8,602 bases of DNA from Microbacterium sp. Lineage in GTDB: Bacteria; Actinomycetota; Actinomycetes; Actinomycetales; Microbacteriaceae. Both the position numbers and the translations under genes were made by a program. Each line of letters begins with the position of its first letter. The first letter of the stretch is position 1. The stretch covers positions 1 to 8,602 of the forward strand of contig QFPD01000066.1 of the NCBI GenBank assembly GCA_003248845.1, read 5' to 3'. The notes beneath the pieces are model-generated. The model saw only the letters and a program-made list of their open reading frames with translations. It was not told the DNA's origin and made no database searches. Shown here one piece after another: positions 1-5,872 of this stretch.

Positions 1-512
1 CAGGCCGTCGGTCCGCGAAGATCCGCGCAGGTCACGTCGGTGAGCAGGCGCAGTCGCACCTGTCCGACGACCGGCGGAGGAAAGGCGTCGTCCTCTTCGA
101 GACCGAGGGTCTGCTCGCTCATTCGCACGCGGCCGCGGGCCCGTCGCGGAGCGCCGATCGAGCTGAGCGAGTTCTCGCCAGCGGCATCCAGAACCGGATC
201 GTCGAGGTTCGTGCCTCGCTGATTCGTCTGGCCCATGCGCCCGTTCGCCGACGCGATCGTCGGATCGACGAGGATCTCGCCGGCGAAATCCCACGCTCCG
301 TACATTCCGAGATGGACACGCAGCCAGAGGTCGCCGTCGAACCCGAGGAACATCTGCTTGCCGACGGCACGCACCGACAGCGCCTCGCGCCCGTCGATGA
401 TCGCGGCGCCCTCGACGAAGCGGCCCTGGGGGCTGGATGCCGCGACCGTTCGCCCGACGAAGTTGCGATCGAACTGCCGCGCGATGCGGTGGACGGAATG
501 GCCCTCAGGCAT
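1..512 (-). CDS. Fpg/Nei-family DNA glycosylase (endonuclease VIII-like), 3' end outside the window
   Basis: Bifunctional DNA glycosylase/AP lyase of base excision repair, which removes oxidised bases and nicks the strand. 170 codons plus two bases are present and the frame is open to the edge. It begins Met-Pro-Glu-Gly-His: Pro2 is the family's catalytic N-terminal nucleophile and Glu3 the general acid, so the start at 512 is fixed by chemistry. Lys52 in AVGKQMF and the HLGMYG motif at 67-72 fit the N-terminal domain, and DLRGPT at 164-169 matches mycobacterial Nei (Rv2464c). Between HLGMYG and GQVRLRL (150-156) lie about 77 residues where Rv2464c, as I recall it, has about 17: an insert rich in Gly, Asn, Asp and Arg. 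The helix-two-turn-helix and zinc-finger parts are outside the window. It lies 15 bases downstream of rpiB, probably in one transcript, with no obvious Shine-Dalgarno. Family is certain; Fpg versus Nei specificity cannot be settled from this half. Confidence 0.9.
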   Translation of the reverse strand, partial: MPEGHSVHRIARQFDRNFVGRTVAASSPQGRFVEGAAIIDGREALSVRAVGKQMFLGFDGDLWLRVHLGMYGAWDFAGEILVDPTIASANGRMGQTNQRGTNLDDPVLDAAGENSLSSIGAPRRARGRVRMSEQTLGLEEDDAFPPPVVGQVRLRLLTDVTCADLRGPTA

Positions 513-528
513 GGATGAGACCGCGCAT
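505..528 (-). other. Possible coupling mini-ORF between rpiB and the glycosylase gene
   Basis: The rpiB stop codon forms TGATG, in which the ATG (528-526) opens a seven-codon frame ending in TGA at 507-505, inside codons 2-3 of the glycosylase gene. The glycosylase ATG (512-510) has no clear Shine-Dalgarno. Ribosomes reinitiating on this tiny frame would terminate right at the glycosylase start, a plausible termination-reinitiation arrangement. Only the codons are seen; the coupling role is inference and chance is a fair alternative. Confidence 0.25.
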
Positions 529-1082
529 CAGCCGGCTTCGGGGTCGAAGGCGTCGACGGATTCGCCCCCGTGCGGCGCGGGGCCGGACGCCGCCTGACCT
601 GCTCGGGGCTCGGGCAGCAGCGATCCGTCGCGCTCGAAGTCCGCGAGCTGCGCGATGCGACGCGCGTGGCGCTCCTCGCCCGAGAACGGGGTCTCGATGA
701 AGCGGTCGATGAACGTCACCGCTTCGTCGAAGGTGTGCTGACGCGCCCCGATGGCGATGACGTTCGCGTCGTTGTGTTCGCGCGCGAGTTCGGCGGTCGC
801 GATCGACCACACGAGCGCGGCCCGGACGCCCACGACCTTGTTGGCGGCGATCTGCTCACCGTTGCCGGAGCCGCCGAACACGACGCCGAGTGTCGGGATG
901 CCGGCACGCTGATCGCGCACGACCGCCTGAGCCGCACGGATACAGAATGCGGGGTAGTCATCGAGCGGGTCGTACTCGATGGGGCCGTGGTCCACGACCT
1001 CGTGGCCCTGGGCCGCGAGGTGGTGCTGCAACTGGGTGGAGAACTCGAGGCCGGCGTGATCGGTCGCGATGTGGATGCGCAT
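528..1082 (-). CDS. rpiB: Ribose-5-phosphate isomerase B
   Basis: Interconverts ribose 5-phosphate and ribulose 5-phosphate in the non-oxidative pentose phosphate pathway; cytosolic. 184 residues of the LacAB/RpiB family. Visible motifs: Asp8-His9 in ATDHAG, the anion-hole and active-site loop GGSGNGEQIAANK at 70-82 with Ser72 and Glu76 (matching Ser71/Glu75 of M. tuberculosis RpiB), and REHNDAN with His103. As in other actinobacterial RpiB the loop carries Ser rather than the catalytic Cys of the E. coli type. The core ends near residue 150. The last 30 or so residues (EPRAGQAASGP and onward) are a polar, Gly/Pro/Ala-rich tail longer than the roughly 160-residue mycobacterial protein. The ATG at 1082 sits 6 bases after a TAGGAT box, so the mRNA is probably leaderless. 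It is upstream of the glycosylase gene and diverges from arsR across 71 bases. Confidence 0.95.
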   Translation of the reverse strand: MRIHIATDHAGLEFSTQLQHHLAAQGHEVVDHGPIEYDPLDDYPAFCIRAAQAVVRDQRAGIPTLGVVFGGSGNGEQIAANKVVGVRAALVWSIATAELAREHNDANVIAIGARQHTFDEAVTFIDRFIETPFSGEERHARRIAQLADFERDGSLLPEPRAGQAASGPAPHGGESVDAFDPEAG

Positions 1083-1088
1083 GGACCC

Positions 1089-1094
1089 ATCCTA
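1089..1094 (-). promoter_or_regulatory. Candidate -10 box for leaderless rpiB transcription
   Basis: On the minus strand this reads TAGGAT, a good match to the actinobacterial TANNNT -10 hexamer. It is followed by GGGTCC and then the rpiB ATG. A start site 6-7 bases after the -10 would fall on the A of the ATG, giving a leaderless mRNA. No Shine-Dalgarno lies before the ATG, which agrees. No recognisable -35 box is present. Confidence 0.5.
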
Positions 1095-1138
1095 GAGAGC
1101 CGCGCCGTGCTGCCACCGGCGCCGCGCACCCATCGCGA

Positions 1139-1144
1139 TATGAT
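1139..1144 (+). promoter_or_regulatory. Candidate -10 box for the arsR-sulP operon
   Basis: TATGAT, one base away from the TATAAT consensus. A start site 6-7 bases downstream would fall at about 1151, leaving a leader of two or three bases before the ATG at 1154, so the transcript would be essentially leaderless. No Shine-Dalgarno precedes the ATG. The box lies almost entirely inside the 1140-1155 palindrome, so a repressor bound there would exclude RNA polymerase. No convincing -35 box is seen. Confidence 0.55.
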
Positions 1145-1155
1145 GACTTCATCAT
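1140..1155 (+). promoter_or_regulatory. Perfect 16-base palindrome, candidate ArsR operator
   Basis: ATGATGA-CT-TCATCAT: two perfect 7-base arms around a 2-base centre. It covers nearly all of the candidate -10 box and the first two bases of the arsR start codon. ArsR-family dimers bind AT-rich inverted repeats of this general size and usually repress their own operon. Location, symmetry and AT-richness in otherwise GC-rich DNA all support an autoregulatory operator. Binding itself is inference. Confidence 0.6.
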
Positions 1156-1519
1156 GTCATTGACTCATCGGGAGAAGCCTCTGTACGAGGTCAAGGCGAA
1201 CCTCTTCAAGGGCCTTGCCCACCCATTTCGCATCCGGATCCTGGAACTCCTCAGCGCCGCGCGGGAGTGCAGCGTCGCCGAGCTCCAGGAGCAGACGGGT
1301 CTCGAGGCATCCCATCTCTCTCAGCATCTCGCGGTGCTGCGCCGGCACCGCCTCGTCGTGTCAGAGCGTCGGGCCAGCCATGTGTACTACCGGCTGACGG
1401 AGCCGTCGGTCGCGCGGCTGCTCGCCGCCGCACGGGAACTGCTCCTCGACGTCCTCGCCGCCGACGGCGAGCTCCTCCGCGATGCGCGGGCGCTGCCGGT
1501 AATCGGGACCGTGCGATGA
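1154..1519 (+). CDS. ArsR/SmtB-type winged-helix transcriptional regulator
   Basis: A 121-residue single-domain DNA-binding repressor. The N-terminal dimer helix carries FKGLAHPFRIRILELL (18-33), the family's usual opening. The helix-turn-helix spans about 39-68, with recognition helix EASHLSQHLAVLRRHRLV at 51-68, followed by the wing ERRASHVYYRL (71-81) and a C-terminal Leu/Ala-rich dimer helix. The alpha-3 metal motif CxC of ArsR/SmtB sensors is absent and Cys39 is the only cysteine, so classical thiol metal sensing is unlikely; the signal may be an anion, redox state or another ligand. The start at 1154 is chosen because the family's N-terminal region begins here and the only upstream in-frame ATG (890) lies deep in antisense rpiB. 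Its stop overlaps the sulP ATG (ATGA), so the two are translationally coupled and the transporter is its likely target. The exact signal is unknown. Confidence 0.9.
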   Translation: MSLTHREKPLYEVKANLFKGLAHPFRIRILELLSAARECSVAELQEQTGLEASHLSQHLAVLRRHRLVVSERRASHVYYRLTEPSVARLLAAARELLLDVLAADGELLRDARALPVIGTVR

Positions 1520-3177
1520 GCTGGGCGTCCGTTCGGACGTCGGCCCGTTCGCTGCTGCCGGCCCGTGCCGACTACGCACACGTACGGCGCACGTGGCGGG
1601 GAGACCTCCTCGCAGGCGTCACCGTCGGTATCGTCGCTCTGCCGCTCGCCCTCGGGTTCGGCGTCAGCTCCGGGCTCTCCGCCGAGGCGGGGCTCACCAC
1701 GGCGGTCGTCGCGGGCTTCCTCGCGGCCGTCTTCGGAGGGTCGCACGTGCAGGTGTCGGGCCCGACGGGGGCGATGGTGGTCGTCTTGGTGCCGATCGTC
1801 GCGACCCACGGTGTGGGCACGGTAGCCGTGGTGAGTCTGCTGGCCGGCATCGTCGTCATGCTCGCCGGCGCCCTGCGCCTCGGGCGCGCGGTCTCGTTCA
1901 TCCCCTGGCCGGTCATTGAGGGGTTCACCCTCGGCATCGGCGTCATCATCTTCGCCCAGCAGATTCCCGCGCTCGTCTCGGGGCATACGCCGGCGGCATC
2001 CGAGCACAGCTCCAACGCGCTCGTCGCCGCTGTGCAGTCGTTCACGGGCCTCGATCCGGCCTACCTGCTCTGGGCACTGGGCGCCGTCGTGATTGTTGCG
2101 GTGTGCATGCTGCTCGCGCCGCGTGTGCACCGCGCGCTCCCGGGGTCGCTGATCGGCATCGTCGTCGTGGCCCTCCTGACCCTCCTCCTCCCCGCGCCGC
2201 TCACGCGGATCGGCGCGCTGCCGGCGAGCCTCCCCGCGCCTTCCTTCCCGCTGCTGGATGTCGGGACGCTCGGCGCCCTCGCTGCGCCGGCGCTGACGGT
2301 CGCCGCCCTCGCCGCGATCGAGTCGCTCCTGTCGGCACGCGTCGCGACGACGCTCTCAGACACAGGTCCCTTCGACCCCGACCGCGAACTCGTCGGCCAG
2401 GGGATCGCGTCGATCGGGTCGGCGCTGTTCGGCGGCATGCCCGCGACGGGCGCGATCGCGCGGACGGCCGTCAACGTCCGCTCGGGCGGGCGCTCGCGCC
2501 TCGCCGCGATCGTGCACGCCCTCGTTCTCCTCGCCGTCGTGCTGGTCGTGTCGGGGCCTGTGGGCGCGATCCCGTTGGCGGCGCTCGCCGGCGTTCTGAT
2601 GGTGACGGCGGCCCGCATGGTGCACGTAGGCACCGTTCGCGCCGTACTCCGCTCGACACGTGCGGACGCGGTCGCGTTCATCGCGACGGCCGTCATCACC
2701 GTGTCGTTCGACCTGATCGTCGCCGTCGGGATCGGCGTCGTCTTCGCGGGGATCGTCGCGCTGCGCGGACTCGCCCGCGCGTCCGTGGTCCGACGCGAGC
2801 CGCTCGCCGGGGCCGCCCAGCCGGGCGACGAGCGCATCGCGGTGCTCTGCATCGAGGGGCCGCTCTTCTTCGCCGGCGCCGACCGCGTGCGCGCGGAGGT
2901 CGATGCCGTCGCCGACGTCGACGTCGTCGTCCTCCGCATGAGCCGGGTGGAACTCGTGGATGCCACAGGCGCCCGCACCCTCGGCGAAATCGTGCAGAGC
3001 CTCGAACGGCGCGGAGTGACCGTGCTGATCAAAGGCATCCAGCTGCGCCACGAAGACCTTTTCCGCACCGTCGGCGTGCTCGCTGCGCTCCGCCACCACA
3101 AGCACCTCTTCGACGACCTACCTGCTGCGATCACGCACGCCCGCAGCCACGTGCGCCGACAAACAGCGACCGCGTAG
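1516..3177 (+). CDS. SulP-family inorganic anion transporter with STAS domain
   Basis: A 553-residue membrane protein of the SulP (SLC26-like) family, which moves sulfate, bicarbonate or similar anions. The first helix region DLLAGVTVGIVALPLALGF (30-48) and QVSGPTGA (79-86) are family signatures. Many further hydrophobic segments run to about residue 425. ESLLSARVA (269-277) and ELVGQGI followed by GMPATGAIARTAVN (307-320) resemble the ion-binding region of cyanobacterial BicA, though sulfate carriers share much of this. A cytoplasmic STAS domain spans about 439-545, with the conserved loop at DATGAR (482-487). The ATG at 1516 overlaps the arsR stop by four bases; upstream in-frame starts fall inside arsR and encode Arg/Pro-rich shadow sequence. 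It probably belongs to an ArsR-controlled two-gene operon. Family assignment is firm; the substrate is not determinable here. Confidence 0.93.
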   Translation: MSWASVRTSARSLLPARADYAHVRRTWRGDLLAGVTVGIVALPLALGFGVSSGLSAEAGLTTAVVAGFLAAVFGGSHVQVSGPTGAMVVVLVPIVATHGVGTVAVVSLLAGIVVMLAGALRLGRAVSFIPWPVIEGFTLGIGVIIFAQQIPALVSGHTPAASEHSSNALVAAVQSFTGLDPAYLLWALGAVVIVAVCMLLAPRVHRALPGSLIGIVVVALLTLLLPAPLTRIGALPASLPAPSFPLLDVGTLGALAAPALTVAALAAIESLLSARVATTLSDTGPFDPDRELVGQGIASIGSALFGGMPATGAIARTAVNVRSGGRSRLAAIVHALVLLAVVLVVSGPVGAIPLAALAGVLMVTAARMVHVGTVRAVLRSTRADAVAFIATAVITVSFDLIVAVGIGVVFAGIVALRGLARASVVRREPLAGAAQPGDERIAVLCIEGPLFFAGADRVRAEVDAVADVDVVVLRMSRVELVDATGARTLGEIVQSLERRGVTVLIKGIQLRHEDLFRTVGVLAALRHHKHLFDDLPAAITHARSHVRRQTATA

Positions 3178-3180
3178 GCT
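3175..3180 (+). promoter_or_regulatory. Candidate -10 box for pepN
   Basis: TAGGCT, a common actinobacterial -10 form, overlaps the TAG stop codon of sulP. It would place the transcription start near 3187 and a leader of about 60 bases before pepN. The -35 region is not recognisable. No terminator is visible between sulP and pepN, so read-through is an alternative. Confidence 0.35.
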
Positions 3181-3237
3181 GGACCGGTTGCCACGGGCGC
3201 CAGCAGCGCAGCGGCACGCCTCCACACCCTCACCAAC

Positions 3238-3242
3238 GGGAG
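3238..3242 (+). promoter_or_regulatory. Shine-Dalgarno deciding the pepN GTG start
   Basis: GGGAG lies seven bases before the GTG at 3250. It supports this start codon together with the protein's N-terminus, which resembles M. tuberculosis PepN as I recall it (NLTR followed closely by an Ala/Glu/Arg segment). Confidence 0.6.
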
Positions 3243-3249
3243 TACCCCA

Positions 3250-5796
3250 GTGCCTGGACAGAATCTCACCCGCACCGAAGCGCAAGAGCGCCGCACGCTC
3301 GTCGACACGCACAGCTACGACGTCGCGCTCGATCTAACGAAGGGCGCCGAGATCTTCGGCTCGCGCGCCGTCGTGCGGTTCAGCGCCACCCCCGGAGCGG
3401 CGACCTTCATCGACCTCATCGCGCGCGACGTCCGCGAGATCACTCTCAACGGTGTCGCAATCGACCCGGCCGCTGTTTTCGCCGACTCGCGCATCCGACT
3501 CGAGGGTCTCGCCGCCGAGAACGAGCTCATCGTCGACGCGGACTGCCTGTACACGAACACCGGTGAGGGGCTCCACCGCTTCGTCGACCCGGTCGACGGT
3601 GAGGTCTACCTCTACTCGCAGTTCGAGGTGCCCGACTCGCGGCGCGTGTTCGCCGTCTTCGAACAGCCCGACCTCAAGGCGACGTTCCAGTTCACCGTGA
3701 CCGCCCCCGCCGCGTGGAAGGTCGTCTCCAACTCCCCCACGCCCGAGCCGGTGGCTGCGGGCGAGGGCACCGCGACGTGGGCCTTCGAACCGACGCCGCG
3801 TATCTCGTCCTACATCACCGCGGTCGTCGCCGGTCCCTACGAGGCCACGTTCTCGGAGCTCACCAGCGCATCAGGACGCGTCATCCCGCTCGGCGTCTAC
3901 GGCCGCAAGAGCCTCTGGCAGCACCTCGACGCCGACTACATCTTCGACAAGACCCGCGAGGGCTTCGCCTATTACGAGGAGAAGTTCGGGTACCCGTACC
4001 CGTTCGCGAAGTACGACCAGCTGTTCGTCCCGGAGTTCAACGCGGGTGCGATGGAGAACGCCGGCGCGGTGACCTTCACGGAGACCTACGTCTTCCGCTC
4101 GAAGGTGACCGATGCCGTCAAGGAACGCCGCGTCGTCACGATCTTGCACGAGCTCGCGCACATGTGGTTCGGCGACCTCGTCACGATGAAGTGGTGGAAC
4201 GACCTGTGGCTCAACGAGTCGTTCGCCGAGTGGGCGTCGACGATCGCGACCGCCCAGGCTACCGAGTGGACCGAGGCCTGGACGACGTTCAACGCCATGG
4301 AGAAGACCTGGGCGTACCGTCAGGACCAGCTCCCCTCGACGCACCCGGTCGTCGCCGAGATCAACGATCTGCACGACGTCGAGGTCAACTTCGACGGCAT
4401 CACGTACGCGAAGGGCGGCTCGGTCCTCAAGCAGCTGACGAGCTGGGTCGGAATCGATGAGTTCTTCGCGGGCGTCGGCGCGTACTTCCAGAAGCACGCG
4501 TTCGGCAATACGGAACTGCGCGACCTCCTCACCGAGCTCGAGGCGACGAGCGGTCGCGACCTGTCGACGTGGTCGCGCAAGTGGCTCGAGACGGCCGGCG
4601 TCAACACGCTCGCGCCGGAGATCAAGACGGATGCCGACGGCAAGATCACGCGCTTCGCGATCGTGCAGACGGCGCCCGCCGATTACCCGACGATCCGTCC
4701 GCACCGCCTCGGCGTCGGTTTCTACACCCTCGAGGGCGATGCGCTGGTGCGCACACACCACGTCGAGCTCGACGTCGACGGCGATCTCACCGAGGTTCCG
4801 GAGCTCGTCGGCCTGGCCCAGCCCGACCTCGTCCTCCTCAACGACGACGATCTCGCGTACGCGAAGATCCGTCTCGACGAGCGTTCGCTGAAGACCGCGA
4901 TCGCCCACCTCGGCAAGATCGCCGATCCGCTCGCCCGCTCCCTCGTGTGGGGCGCCGCGTGGGACCAGACGCGGGATGCGGACGCCTCGGCATCCGACTA
5001 CGTCGACCTCGTCCTCGCGAACATCGGTTCCGAGACGGAGTCGACGACCGTGCGCACGACGCTCGGCCAGCTCCAGCTCGCGGCGAACTCCTACGTCGCC
5101 CCGGACCGTCGCCAGGCGACGCGCGAGAAGGTCGCGGACGGACTCTGGGCGCTCGCCCAGGCCGCGGAGGCGGGCAGCGACAGTCAACTGCAGTTCGTCA
5201 CGGGCTTCGCGAGCGCTGCGGCGACGCCGGGGCAGTGGGAGCAGGTGCGCGCGCTCCGCGACGGCGAAGCCGCACTCGAAGGCCTGGAGATCGACGCGGA
5301 CCTGTCATGGGCGCTGCTCGTTTCGCTCGCCGCCGGCGGTGCGGTGACGGCCGCGGACATCGATGCGGCTCTTGCCGCAGACAACACCGCGAAGGGCGGC
5401 GAGTTCGCCGCACAGGCGAAGGCCGCCCTCCCGTCGGTCGAAGCCAAGCGCCTCGCATGGGCCTCGCTGGTCGACTCCGCGGACCTGCCGAACACGGTCG
5501 TCCGCTCGTCGGCGCTCGGTTTCGTCAACCCCAACGGGCTGGAGGCACTGGCATCCTTCGTCGAGCCGTACTTCGACATGCTGCTGCCGGTGTGGGAGAG
5601 CCGGACCTACCACATCGCCGAGTACCTCATCATCGGCCTGTATCCCGCAGCGCTCGCGAACGCCGCTCTGCGCGACGCCACCCGCCGCTGGCTCGACGCG
5701 CACCAGGACGCCGCTCCAGCCCTCCGTCGCCTCGTGCGGGAGAACCTGGCAGGGGTCGAACGCGCCCTCGCAGTCCAGGAGCGCGACGCGGCCTGA
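3250..5796 (+). CDS. pepN: Aminopeptidase N (M1 family zinc metallopeptidase)
   Basis: Removes N-terminal residues from peptides in the cytosol during protein turnover. 848 residues, normal for actinobacterial PepN. An N-terminal beta-sandwich domain occupies roughly 1-190. The thermolysin-like catalytic domain shows GAMEN at 266-270 (substrate N-terminus recognition), the zinc motif HELAH at 300-304 with Glu301 as catalytic base, the third ligand Glu323 in NESFAEW, and Tyr386 in GITYAKG as transition-state stabiliser. Residues after about 500 form the helical ERAP1-like C-terminal domain. All catalytic residues are present and no signal peptide is seen. It starts with GTG at 3250 behind GGGAG. 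The next gene begins 76 bases downstream beyond a strong hairpin. A pepN ortholog lies near rpiB and glbO in M. tuberculosis too, so this is a conserved neighbourhood. Confidence 0.97.
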   Translation: MPGQNLTRTEAQERRTLVDTHSYDVALDLTKGAEIFGSRAVVRFSATPGAATFIDLIARDVREITLNGVAIDPAAVFADSRIRLEGLAAENELIVDADCLYTNTGEGLHRFVDPVDGEVYLYSQFEVPDSRRVFAVFEQPDLKATFQFTVTAPAAWKVVSNSPTPEPVAAGEGTATWAFEPTPRISSYITAVVAGPYEATFSELTSASGRVIPLGVYGRKSLWQHLDADYIFDKTREGFAYYEEKFGYPYPFAKYDQLFVPEFNAGAMENAGAVTFTETYVFRSKVTDAVKERRVVTILHELAHMWFGDLVTMKWWNDLWLNESFAEWASTIATAQATEWTEAWTTFNAMEKTWAYRQDQLPSTHPVVAEINDLHDVEVNFDGITYAKGGSVLKQLTSWVGIDEFFAGVGAYFQKHAFGNTELRDLLTELEATSGRDLSTWSRKWLETAGVNTLAPEIKTDADGKITRFAIVQTAPADYPTIRPHRLGVGFYTLEGDALVRTHHVELDVDGDLTEVPELVGLAQPDLVLLNDDDLAYAKIRLDERSLKTAIAHLGKIADPLARSLVWGAAWDQTRDADASASDYVDLVLANIGSETESTTVRTTLGQLQLAANSYVAPDRRQATREKVADGLWALAQAAEAGSDSQLQFVTGFASAAATPGQWEQVRALRDGEAALEGLEIDADLSWALLVSLAAGGAVTAADIDAALAADNTAKGGEFAAQAKAALPSVEAKRLAWASLVDSADLPNTVVRSSALGFVNPNGLEALASFVEPYFDMLLPVWESRTYHIAEYLIIGLYPAALANAALRDATRRWLDAHQDAAPALRRLVRENLAGVERALAVQERDAA

Positions 5797-5817
5797 CCTC
5801 GTCCGGATGACGCGACG

Positions 5818-5859
5818 CCGACGCCTCCTCACGCCCAGCGGGCGCTGAGGAGGCGTCGG
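5818..5859 (+). terminator. Long GC-rich hairpin after pepN, probable terminator without T tract
   Basis: A perfect 14-base inverted repeat (arms 5818-5831 and 5846-5859, reading CCGACGCCTCCTCA and its complement). Between the arms, CGCCC (5832-5836) can pair with GGGCG (5840-5844) around an AGC loop, leaving one bulged base. The stem is very stable and begins 21 bases after the pepN stop. No T run follows; such hairpins are common 'I-shaped' terminators in actinobacteria, though their efficiency varies. It directly abuts the candidate mscS -10 box and covers the place where a -35 box would lie. Confidence 0.65.
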
Positions 5860-5865
5860 TAGTAT
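5860..5865 (+). promoter_or_regulatory. Candidate -10 box for leaderless mscS transcription
   Basis: TAGTAT fits the TANNNT -10 pattern and is followed by seven bases (CAGACCA) and then the ATG at 5873. The transcription start would fall on or next to the ATG, giving a leaderless mRNA; there is no Shine-Dalgarno. It starts immediately after the right arm of the pepN hairpin. Confidence 0.5.
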
Positions 5866-5872
5866 CAGACCA

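Noticed and set aside
890..1153. Longer N-terminus for the ArsR regulator starting at the ATG at 890
   Set aside because: The added 88 residues are antisense rpiB, Arg/Gly/Pro-rich and unlike any ArsR. The promoter, palindrome and family start all point to 1154.
1267..1515. Upstream start for sulP within arsR
   Set aside because: The extra 83 residues are an out-of-frame reading of arsR. The ATG at 1516 forms the typical ATGA overlap and is soon followed by the first SulP helix.
3178..3249. Possible terminator between sulP and pepN
   Set aside because: Only short imperfect GC pairings are visible (for example GCGC around 3198-3209) and no T tract, so I cannot support one.
3871..5187. A 438-codon open frame on the minus strand opposite pepN, and similar long antisense frames opposite sulP (2061-3308), mscS (5630-6754) and the dehydrogenase (7561-8466)
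   Set aside because: High GC leaves few stop codons in shadow frames. The translations are Arg/Asp/Ala-rich with no recognisable domain, while the plus-strand genes carry intact catalytic motifs.
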